Source of the DNA: Acidobacteriota bacterium | Lineage (GTDB): Bacteria > Acidobacteriota > Blastocatellia > Pyrinomonadales > Pyrinomonadaceae | Direction: 5' to 3' | Length of the DNA stretch: 40,795 nt | NCBI GenBank assembly: GCA_020199995.1 | Contig: JAIVJM010000008.1 | Coordinates: 1-40,795 of the forward strand | Shown here: positions 24,622 to 31,670 of the stretch, piece by piece | Position numbering within the stretch: the first letter of the stretch is position 1 | How the letters are laid out: each line of letters starts with the position of its first letter | Notes under the pieces: model-generated | What the model saw: only the letters and a program-made list of their open reading frames with translations | Databases searched by the model: none | Told to the model about the DNA's origin: nothing | Translations under genes and position numbers: made by a program

Positions 24622-26318
24622 TTAGTATTCGCTGACGCCCCTGACGCCGGGCCCGGTCGAAATCAAGGCGTTCTCCACCCACTTGGAATCATACGAGAGG
24701 CCCGAGTTGCCGCTGCCGTTGGAATCGAAATAGGGCGACAGAAAGTCGTCGGTGGCGCCGAAACTCGCAATGACTATCGAACCCAGAGTGGTGCCGCTGC
24801 CGCCGCCGTTGCGGATCACCTTACCCGCGCCGAGCACGAAGACCAGCCCCTTGAACTCCGAGGAGCCCCTCATGTCCAGAGTTCCGGTGACGACCAGAAA
24901 CCCCGCCCCGCCCGCGGGGGGGAGTTGGGCGTCGCCGTCGACAAAAGTCATCACCGGGTCCGACTCGGTCCCGAAAGTGTTGGGGGACGTGCCGGCGGTG
25001 AAATAGCGGTCGGTGGTGTCGTCGAACGTCGTGTTGTTGGCGTTCGACGACCAGTACTCGCTTTTGGCCTTCTCCCTCAGGTGGCTGACCGCATCGCGCG
25101 CGGCCTGCGCCGTCTGGAGGAACGTCGCGAGGCCCGAGATCGGCACCTTTTGGACGGGCGAGGTGCCGGTCACCTGCGTATTGCCCGTCAGCGCTGTCGT
25201 GACCAACAACTGGTCGGCGTCGTTCGTCACGGCGATGGCCGGCAGGCCGGGGCCGCCCGAATAGTCGTTCCCGCTGTACGAGTACCTCGCACTGTCGCCG
25301 ACGGAAAAGAGGAGCATCGGGGCGCCGGAATCGGCGCTGCGCAGGGTGATGGCCGCATTCGCCGTGAAGTCCATGGCGAATCTGTGCACCATCATCTGGA
25401 GGCGCTTTTCCGCAGCCCGCGGCCCGAAGCCCCTGACCTTGACGAGCAGACGGCTGGGCGCGGGTGCGGTGACGGTGACGGGGGAGATCGCCGTCGTCGT
25501 GTTGTAGGCCAGCGAAAAGGTGTTGGTGGTTCGCGAATACCCGACGCCGCCGATGTTGTTCGATGTGCTCGTCGGGTTAGTGGTCGGCGGGACGATGGTG
25601 AGCCGCGCCGTGTGCAGCGCGGGGGTCGAGCTGATGACGCCCGTGAGCTTGCAGGCGAGGACGACCGTCGTCGGCGACGAAGACGACGAAGGATACGGGG
25701 AGGTCTGGGTGACGATGAGCTGGAAATCGAGGCCCTGCGGGTAGTTGGCCGAGATGTCGTATAAGCTGAAGGCGCCGTTGCCCGGGGTGATCTGGATGCT
25801 GCCGAAGGGGGCGGTCCCGGTCGAATTGATGGTGGCGGGGTTGGTGGTCGGGGGCGTATAGGTGAGCGTCACTCTGGTGCCGTGTTGTCGGGGTCGCTGA
25901 CGGCGATGTTGTATGCCATCCCGTTGAGGGCCGTGTAGGGATTGCTGAGCGTCACACGCGGCGTGGTGAAGGAGTTGTTGTAGGTCAGCCAACGGGAGAG
26001 ATTCGGCGTCGAGACGGCTTGGCGGAACGTAATTTTATTCTCCACCGCGGTCGCCGACGCCGTATTGAAGAGGGGGTTTGGCGCGATGTTGCCGCGCAGG
26101 ACGTTGAGCGCGGCCTGCGTCCCCGCCTCCGCCGCGTAGTAGGCCTGCGTCTCCGCAATCGAATCGGTCGAGTTCGAGAGCGAAAACGTGGTCGTCATGA
26201 TGAGCGCGCCGCCCGCCGCCAGAAGCATCATGGAGATGAGCAGCGCCGTGATGAGGGCCGCGCCCCGCTCTCCCGGGCGCTCACGGGGCATCGTAGAGAT
26301 TGTCGAGAACATAGGCAT
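24622..26318 (-). pseudogene. pilX: PilX-type pilus assembly protein gene, split by a 2-base frameshift
   Basis: The 5' part reads from ATG 26318 (after AGGTGAGG) to a TGA at 25869. It has a PilX-like N-terminus, ERGAALITALLISMMLLAAG, and SIAETQAYYAAEAGTQAALN. The 3' part, 24622 to about 25885, continues in another frame with TRVTLTYTPPTTNP and has no start of its own. The frames join naturally as SDPDN-GTRVTLTY if one of the two GT dinucleotides at 25882-25885 is removed, restoring about 564 residues. The C-terminal part contains GAPMLLFSVGDSARYSYSG and FKGLVFVLGAGKVIRNGG, typical of Acidobacteriota PilX-like proteins. It lies directly after pilW. A true frameshift or a read error cannot be told apart here. 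Confidence 0.85.
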
Positions 26319-26373
26319 CGTAGTTAACCTCACCTCTCTGTCTGAGAAAACGCCCGCGGGTGATTAATGCGGA

Positions 26374-27045
26374 TCAATACTTGGTCAGGGTGGCGTTGCG
26401 CAGCGTGACGTCGGAGGCGAGTTGCACGCTCGAGACGGGCTGGTAGCCGGGCGTCTTCGGTGTCCCGCGCGCCGGCAGTTGGACGCAGATGATGAAAACC
26501 AGATACTTGGCCTTGGTCCTGTCAGTCACCTCGGCGGAGTTGGTGTTGATGTCGCAGTTGCCGGGCGTGTAGTCGACCTTGTCGGCGAAGTAGCGGATCA
26601 GGAACGAATCGACGCGGTTGGCGAGCACCGTCGTTCTGGCGAGCGTATTCACGTCGAGGCGCTCGATGTAGCTGGCGGTGGAGGTCGTCACCAAGCGGTA
26701 TCTGACGTCCTCGCTAGCGTCGGACACTGTGCTGCTCGAAAGTTGGCCGTCGAAGGCGTTGAGGTTGGCGCGCACGCGGATCGAGCTCGCCCCCGAGTCA
26801 GCCGCCACGATCCCGTTGCTGGTAAGCCCGAACCCCGAGTTGGCGATCTCGCGCGACATCAGGTTAAGGGCGCGCTGCGAGTCGGCGAGCGCGGAGGATT
26901 TTTGATCCTCCCTCCCGCGCACATTGAACGAGCCTGCGAGCAGGGCGGAGGCCGCCGCCGTCAGAATGAGCGTGATGGTCAGCGCGATCATCAGCTCGGC
27001 GAGCGAAAAGCCTGCCGCCGAAGATGTAACCTCTCGTTTGTTCAT
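26374..27045 (-). CDS. pilW: PilW-like minor pilin
   Basis: A 223-residue prepilin starting at ATG 27045 (MNKREVTSSAAGFSLAELMI), with AAGAAGAG upstream. The type III signal is clear: the cleavage site G-F-S-L-A-E with the conserved Glu at +5, then the hydrophobic helix LMIALTITLILTAAASALLA. The following region, SSALADSQRALNLMSREIAN then SGFGLTSNGIVA, is the hallmark of PilW/PulJ-type minor pilins. PilD would process it; in the pilus it should work with PilV and PilX to prime assembly. It lies 44 bases after pilV and 55 before pilX. Confidence 0.9.
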   Translation of the reverse strand: MNKREVTSSAAGFSLAELMIALTITLILTAAASALLAGSFNVRGREDQKSSALADSQRALNLMSREIANSGFGLTSNGIVAADSGASSIRVRANLNAFDGQLSSSTVSDASEDVRYRLVTTSTASYIERLDVNTLARTTVLANRVDSFLIRYFADKVDYTPGNCDINTNSAEVTDRTKAKYLVFIICVQLPARGTPKTPGYQPVSSVQLASDVTLRNATLTKY

Positions 27046-27089
27046 GGGACTCTTCTTTCTCCTGCCGCCAAACCCCGTCAGCGCGCCCT

Positions 27090-27521
27090 CTAAAAGTATG
27101 CGCCCGTGACCGTGGCGGAACGCTGGGAGATGATGACGACCGGCGTGCTCGCCCAACCGCTCCCGCGCGGCGTGACCGTCACAGTAATCCTCTTCAGCGT
27201 GGTGCCCGTGACGGTGGTGGCGACACTGAAATGGCGATTCGCACTTTCCACGTTTGATTCGGTCGAGGTGACGACCTCGCTGAACTCGCTTTTGCGGAGC
27301 TTCTCCAATTGCCGTTGCGCGACGGCGGCGGCCAGGGAGCGGCTGTAAGCCCCCGAGTTGTATTTAATCGCGTAGATGAAGAGGGAGGCCGCGGCGAGCG
27401 TCGCGACCATCATCACCAACAGCGCGATAACGGTTTCGATGAGCGTAAAGCCCCGCTCGTCGCCCTTCACGGCTGACCCCGGTCGTTGCGCGTGTGGCGC
27501 GTCTTCGGCGTGTGATTGCAT
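27090..27521 (-). CDS. pilV: PilV-like minor pilin
   Basis: A 143-residue prepilin. It has a long polar leader of about 23 residues ending KGDERG, then the processed N-terminus FTLIETVIALLVMMVATLAA with Glu at +5. The rest (ASLFIYAIKYNSGAYSRSLA, then AVAQRQLEKLRKSEFSEV) matches PilV-like pseudopilins. It ends in a short beta domain (TTVTGTTLKRITVTVTPRGS). No Shine-Dalgarno is obvious at the ATG, which is 15 bases after the upstream fimT-like stop, so coupling is likely. Confidence 0.88.
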   Translation of the reverse strand: MQSHAEDAPHAQRPGSAVKGDERGFTLIETVIALLVMMVATLAAASLFIYAIKYNSGAYSRSLAAAVAQRQLEKLRKSEFSEVVTSTESNVESANRHFSVATTVTGTTLKRITVTVTPRGSGWASTPVVIISQRSATVTGAYF

Positions 27522-27536
27522 CTTGGTTTATCCCGG

Positions 27537-28397
27537 CTACTTGTTGACGATTACCTTCGCATTCACGATGTTGCTCGATGAGCAAGCCGAGGTGAATTTG
27601 ACTGAGTATGTGCCCCACGAATTGTTCAGCGAAGTGACGGTAAACGTCTTCGAGGCGCCGGCGGCGAAGGCCTGCGACGCCGATGGGGTGAATTGCAGAT
27701 TGGTGCGACCGTCCGGCTGGTTGATGGTGATAGTGTCGGCGCTGGTTGACGTCACGGTGAAGCTGGCCGTGCTGGCGCCGTTCCTCCGGATCGTGATGGA
27801 CTGCTGTCCGAGCGTGAAGATCGAACATCCGGGCGGTGGTGAACTGCCGACGGGCCCGATACTCACGGCGCTGCAACCGCCGCAGGGATCGTCGCAGCTT
27901 GTGGGCGTGGTGCCGGAGACGGTCGCGCTGGACCAGATGTCGCTCGTCTGACTGACGGCGGAGTAGGTGCCGGGCGAGACGGTCGCCCCGATGGTGGAGT
28001 CAATTGTCACGTCGCCCGAACTGGTCACTGAGATCGTCGAGGACGCGCCCGACCTGTTCTTCAAGCGCATTGAGCTGTAGCACTGTGTGGTGCCGCCGCG
28101 CCAGCCGAAGTCAATGGACGGGAGGTCGGCGGTGGCGATTGCGGTGCCGTCCGCGTTAGTGAGTACGATGTTGTCCTCAAGGCTGTAAGTACGCTTCTTG
28201 GTGGCGTTCCCCGTACCCTCGAAATCCATCGTGATCACATACGTCTTGTTGGTCGTGAACTCGACCAGCGTTGACCCGTGGCGGCGGATGGCGTCGAGCC
28301 GGGCCTTCTCCACGCGGGACGCGAGCAGGCGCATCGAGTTCTGAAGGCGAATCGAGTCGCGCGCCCGCGTCACGCCCAGGACTGACAGCTTGCTCAT
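27537..28397 (-). CDS. GspH/FimT-like pilin protein lacking the prepilin leader
   Basis: A 286-residue protein, first gene of the minor-pilin operon. The segment RARDSIRLQNSMRLLASRVE then KARLDAIRRHGSTLVEFTTN matches the helix and first strands of FimT/GspH pseudopilins. But the protein begins MSKLSVLGVTRARDS, and there is no G-F-S-L-I-E site nor hydrophobic helix. A TGA lies in frame just upstream of the ATG, which has GGAG six bases ahead, so the short start looks real. The C-terminal half is a separate Cys- and Ser-rich all-beta region (TSCDDPCGGCSA, then SITIRRNGASTASFTV). Without a leader it should not be assembled by PilD; it may be a decayed pilin or a cytoplasmic relic. Confidence 0.75.
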   Translation of the reverse strand: MSKLSVLGVTRARDSIRLQNSMRLLASRVEKARLDAIRRHGSTLVEFTTNKTYVITMDFEGTGNATKKRTYSLEDNIVLTNADGTAIATADLPSIDFGWRGGTTQCYSSMRLKNRSGASSTISVTSSGDVTIDSTIGATVSPGTYSAVSQTSDIWSSATVSGTTPTSCDDPCGGCSAVSIGPVGSSPPPGCSIFTLGQQSITIRRNGASTASFTVTSTSADTITINQPDGRTNLQFTPSASQAFAAGASKTFTVTSLNNSWGTYSVKFTSACSSSNIVNAKVIVNK

Positions 28398-28474
28398 GAT
28401 TAACTCCAGGAGAATTCACTAACCTGACCTTCCACCCCGGTCACGCAGAGACGTCCGTCGCCACTGCAAGGAGG

Positions 28475-28490
28475 AGCAAGAGCGGTGCCA
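28475..28490 (-). promoter_or_regulatory. Sigma-54 promoter of the minor-pilin operon
   Basis: The minus strand reads TGGCAC-CGCTC-TTGCT, an exact match to the sigma-54 consensus TGGCAC-N5-TTGCW. Transcription would start near 28464, giving a leader of about 67 bases before the fimT-like ATG at 28397. A sigma-54 activator with a GAFTGA loop is encoded at 22186-23562. Confidence 0.85.
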
Positions 28491-28997
28491 GAAGCTTTTC
28501 CAGCGCATTCTAAAGAGATTTCCGGGGTAGTCGGACGCGCGCGCGCGGATGGCGCGTCACTTTACGTGACAAGCTGAGAAGTGTGCTTCACACCACGCGG
28601 CGGGCCCTGCGGCACCACGGCGGGGACTAACGTCGGTTACACACCCTGTCACCGAGAGAAACAATCAGCCCCGCTTCCGTGCCCCCGAAAATTTCGCACG
28701 TCGCGCGGCCCTCAGTCGCAAGTGATGACCGGGATTATGGCTTAGGGTTTCGTGTCGCGGCGCGCGAGCACGCGGCGTGCGAGTTGCTTGTATGGCGGGT
28801 AGTGCCGTGAGCTCACGCGCTCGGAGATCGAAAGTGACCGGGCGTGAGTTGGGCTGTGGGGCCGGTGAAAGTTGCCCGGTCGGGGAGCGGTGCGGCGCGT
28901 CTTCAGGCAAGCCCGCGGGGCAGCTCTCGCAAACCCCCCGCGAGAATCGTCCCTTCGCGTGCGGAACCGCACAACCACGCGCGGGTGGGGCGAGAAA
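28491..28997. other. Intergenic region upstream of the minor-pilin operon
   Basis: About 500 bases with no supported gene. It probably holds enhancer sites for a sigma-54 activator. Two short palindromes lie 70-100 bases upstream of the promoter: GTCAC-TTTAC-GTGAC at about 28557-28571 and GTGTG-CTT-CACAC at about 28578-28590. They are candidates, not proven sites. Confidence 0.45.
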
Positions 28998-29026
28998 GCG
29001 CCCCGGTGGTCTAGCCGTCGGGGCGC
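28998..29026 (-). terminator. GC-rich hairpin downstream of dacB
   Basis: GCGCCCCG at 28998-29005 pairs perfectly with CGGGGCGC at 29019-29026. On the minus strand it follows the dacB stop and a large palindrome; its T tail (TTTCTC) is weak. Confidence 0.5.
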
Positions 29027-29034
29027 GAAAATTT

Positions 29035-29118
29035 AAACGCGGAAGTTCGGAACGCGGAACGATGAACTGAAAGACGCTTTTTTCAGTTCATCGTTCCGCG
29101 TTCCGAACTTCCGCGTTT
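29035..29118. repeat. Perfect 38-bp palindrome next to the dacB stop
   Basis: The arms at 29035-29072 and 29081-29118 are complementary at all 38 positions, with an 8-base loop. The arms contain GTTCGGAACGCGGAACG and GATGAACTGAAA. The element ends 3 bases before the dacB stop codon at 29122. It is the longest perfect stem in the window. Confidence 0.95.
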
Positions 29119-29121
29119 CGT

Positions 29122-30507
29122 TTAATGGTTCGGCGTCGGCTCGTATTCGTCGAGGACGGAGGCGCGCGCGCTGTCGAATTCGGAGGCGGAGAGTCGGATG
29201 GCGAGCGTCTGCGGTTTGTAGGTGAAGGGCAGCGGGCCGCCGCGCTCATGCTGGAGTTCGGCGACGAGCGCGTCCTGCAGAGAGCGGAAGCGTGTGACGC
29301 TGCCGCGCTGGTTGAAGATGACGAAGAGCAGCGTCTCGCCTTCGCGCGTCCGCATCTGACCGACGAGCGCGCTCGCCCCGGCGTCCGTGCGCGGGAGCGT
29401 CCCCGTCTTGGCGATGATGCTGCCGCGTCCCGGCTTATCCGCATAGCGCTTTTGCAGCGTGCCGGGGTCTATCCCGGCCACAGGCAGGATGTCCGAGGCC
29501 TTCAGGCCATTCTCGTGCAGCTCGTCGAGCAGCGCGCGATAGACCTTCAACATCTGTCGCGGCGTGAGCCGATTGACGCCGAGGCCGCTCGTCGAAGAGA
29601 GACGCACCTCGCCCGCGGGCATGTTCAATTCCCTGACGAGAAAATGCTCGACGCCAGCCGCGCCGCCCATCGAGTCGCCGAGCCGCTCGGCCATGAAGTT
29701 GTTCGAGTAGCAGAGCAGGACTTTGAGGATGTCCACGAGCGCCGGAGAATAGTGCGTCGAGATGACGCGCGCCGATTTCGGCACCGAATCGACGTAGACC
29801 GCGCCCATCACGGCAACGCTCGGCGCGGCGCGCAGACCCTCGGCGTCGCCGAGCACGACGCGCGAATCATTCCACGCGCGCGTGGCCGCGGCGGGCCGGC
29901 GCATCGCGTCGAGCGTGTCGTAGAAGCGCTCGCCCGAACGCTGGGACGACGGGCTGAAGTTCATCGTGAAGCGCGGCGCGACGACGAGGTCGCCGGTCAC
30001 GTTGCGGATGCCGAGCTGGTTCAACTCGCGTGCGATGGCGACGGCATGCTCGTCGTGGAACGAAGGGTCGCGGCCCGAGATAACGAGATCGCCCGTCACC
30101 GTGCCTGTCGCCTTGTCTAAGCTGCCGTTGATCCAAATGGCGGTCGCGAAGCGGTGACGCGGGCCGAACGTCTTGAGCGCGACGAGCGCCGTCGCCAGCT
30201 TGACCGCCGACGCCGGGTTGAAGGGCTGATTCGCGGCCTGCTCCCTGACCAGCTCGCCGCCGACCCTCTCGACCAGCACGCCCTGCCTGTAGGTGACGGG
30301 CGCTGAGGCGGCGGTGAGTGGCAGAAGATCTTCGAGCGTGACGACAGTGCCGTCCTGCGCCGGTGCGCCCGGCAGCGGCGAGACGCGCACGGGCGCGCCC
30401 GTCGGAGGCATCGGCAGGACCCGCTCGACCTGCCCGCGTGCCCCCGCGAGCGGCGCAAACAGGAGGATGAAAGTAAGAATAAAACGGCTCGTCTTCGACT
30501 CACCCAT
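29122..30507 (-). CDS. dacB: D-alanyl-D-alanine carboxypeptidase/endopeptidase (PBP4, DacB)
   Basis: A 461-residue exported class C penicillin-binding protein. A signal peptide runs to about residue 25 (FILTFILLFAPLAGARGQ). The catalytic motifs are complete: S100-A-V-K103 in FNPASAVKLATALVAL, S-N-N in LLCYSNNFMAERLGD, and K-T-G in IIAKTGTLPRTDAGAS. Other family features are GDLVISGRDPSF, GLGVNRLTPRQMLKVYRAL and ALVGQMRTREGETLLFVIFN. PBP4 enzymes trim D-Ala from stem peptides and open cross-links in the periplasm. The ATG has AGAGGG upstream. It is monocistronic, between two repeat-filled gaps. Confidence 0.93.
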   Translation of the reverse strand: MGESKTSRFILTFILLFAPLAGARGQVERVLPMPPTGAPVRVSPLPGAPAQDGTVVTLEDLLPLTAASAPVTYRQGVLVERVGGELVREQAANQPFNPASAVKLATALVALKTFGPRHRFATAIWINGSLDKATGTVTGDLVISGRDPSFHDEHAVAIARELNQLGIRNVTGDLVVAPRFTMNFSPSSQRSGERFYDTLDAMRRPAAATRAWNDSRVVLGDAEGLRAAPSVAVMGAVYVDSVPKSARVISTHYSPALVDILKVLLCYSNNFMAERLGDSMGGAAGVEHFLVRELNMPAGEVRLSSTSGLGVNRLTPRQMLKVYRALLDELHENGLKASDILPVAGIDPGTLQKRYADKPGRGSIIAKTGTLPRTDAGASALVGQMRTREGETLLFVIFNQRGSVTRFRSLQDALVAELQHERGGPLPFTYKPQTLAIRLSASEFDSARASVLDEYEPTPNH

Positions 30508-30695
30508 GCTCTTGACCCTCTGAAGATAAAAAGTGCAGCATCATAACATCAATTCGTAAACAATCGGCGCACGGCGAAATGCTCGGGGAGCGAGCCAACG
30601 TGGGCGAACACTTGGATGCCCGCTCGCATCGTACGAGATGCATGCGCGCCCACAGTCATCATAAAGACCGAAAGCAACTGCCGTTCCGGGGAGAC

Positions 30696-30813
30696 AGTTT
30701 TCAGTTTAAGACGGAGGCCAGAACTTCCCGCGTTCGATTTGTAAGCTTGGAAATTACAAATTTCAAATTTAGGAAGCTCAAGTCAAAGAGCTGAACACTC
30801 AAAACTGAAAACT
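30696..30813. repeat. Inverted repeat in the dacB-ogg divergent gap
   Basis: AGTTTTCAGTTT at 30696-30707 pairs with AAACTGAAAACT at 30802-30813. Between them are AAGCT words and short AT-rich tandem units (ACAAATTTCAAATTT). The 395-base gap 30508-30902 holds this element and the ogg promoter, and no gene. Confidence 0.65.
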
Positions 30814-30827
30814 ATTCCCACTTTCTT

Positions 30828-30857
30828 TTGACATTGCCGCGAGGGCGCTCCTAAAAT
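30828..30857 (+). promoter_or_regulatory. Sigma-70 promoter of the Ogg2 gene
   Basis: TTGACA at 30828-30833 and TAAAAT at 30852-30857 with an 18-base spacer, close to full consensus. The start point would be near 30864, about 39 bases before the GTG start at 30903. Confidence 0.75.
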
Positions 30858-30902
30858 CCGACACGTACCGCCGCCGACCTCGTCCTTAGAATAATCGTCA
30901 AC

Positions 30903-31565
30903 GTGCGCCGAGAGAAGGAACCCGTCACCGTCGAGAAGATTCGCGAGGCGCACCGCGCGCGCCGGGCCGAGATTCGGACGCGCCTGGAAGAGTTCGCGGA
31001 AGTCTGGCGCGGGGCCTCGGACGCGAGGCTGTGGGAGGAGCTGGTCTTCTGCATCTTCACGGCGGGCGCTTCGGCGCGCATGGGCCTGCGCTCGGTCGAG
31101 GCCGTGAGGGCGCTACTCGCGCGCGGCACGCACGAAGAGCTGGCGGGCGCACTCCAGTCGAAGCACCGCTACCCGCGCGCACGCTCGGGCTACATCGTCG
31201 TGACGCGCGAATATCTCGAAGGCGACTGCCGGATGCGCCTGCGCGAGCGGCTCGAAGGTTTCGCCGACCCCTTCGAGCGTCGCGACTGGCTGGCCCGCGA
31301 GCGGGGCATCAAGGGCCTCGGCTACAAAGAGGCGAGCCACTTCCTGCGCAACGTCGGGCTGCGCGGCTACGCGATTCTTGACAAACACATCCTGCGCTGC
31401 CTCGCCGAAATCGGGGTCATCGAATCGCCGCAGCCCCCTTCGACGCGCGCCCGCTACCTCGCCACCGAAGAACGCCTCCGCGGCTTCGCCCGCGACTTGG
31501 CGATAGACTTCGACGAACTCGACCTCGTGCTCTGGTCAATGAAGACGGGAGAAATTCTCAAATGA
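30903..31565 (+). CDS. Archaeal-type 8-oxoguanine DNA glycosylase/lyase (Ogg2 family)
   Basis: A 220-residue protein with a GTG start. Ogg2 enzymes remove 8-oxoguanine from DNA and cut the abasic site. The core is the helix-hairpin-helix IKGLGYKEASHFLRN at 136-150, with the expected catalytic Lys at K142, and the catalytic Asp in YAILDKHILRCL (D160). LWEELVFCIFTAGASARMGL at 43-62 matches the N-terminal helical part. The C-terminus ELDLVLWSMKTGEILK matches the family end, whose last Lys contacts the base. Length is right (about 205-220). The family is best known from archaea and thermophiles; in bacteria it is scattered. It is followed by a palindrome starting in its stop codon. Confidence 0.9.
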   Translation: MRREKEPVTVEKIREAHRARRAEIRTRLEEFAEVWRGASDARLWEELVFCIFTAGASARMGLRSVEAVRALLARGTHEELAGALQSKHRYPRARSGYIVVTREYLEGDCRMRLRERLEGFADPFERRDWLARERGIKGLGYKEASHFLRNVGLRGYAILDKHILRCLAEIGVIESPQPPSTRARYLATEERLRGFARDLAIDFDELDLVLWSMKTGEILK

Positions 31566-31657
31566 AGTCCGGAGTCAGAACGCCGCAACGATGAACTGAA
31601 GAAGAGACGCTTTGTCTTTCCCTTCATCGTTCTGCGTTCCGAACTTCCGACTTCGGT
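31563..31657. repeat. Decayed palindrome after the Ogg2 gene
   Basis: Arms of about 38 bases at 31563-31600 and 31619-31657 pair with several mismatches. They share AACGATGAACTGAAG and GAAGTC words with the 29035-29118 element. It begins in the Ogg2 stop codon and ends 13 bases before the next ATG. Confidence 0.75.
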
Positions 31658-31670
31658 TTGGAGTTGCACC

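Noticed and set aside
25869-25992. Independent start for the 3' pilX frame (ATG at 25992)
   Set aside because: The first 40 codons from this ATG are out of frame with conserved PilX sequence and overlap the 5' part; the frames join cleanly at 25882-25885, so a frameshift explains it better.
28777-29070. Rightward open frame of 97 codons downstream of dacB
   Set aside because: No Shine-Dalgarno or recognisable residues; it crosses a GC hairpin and part of the 38-bp palindrome.
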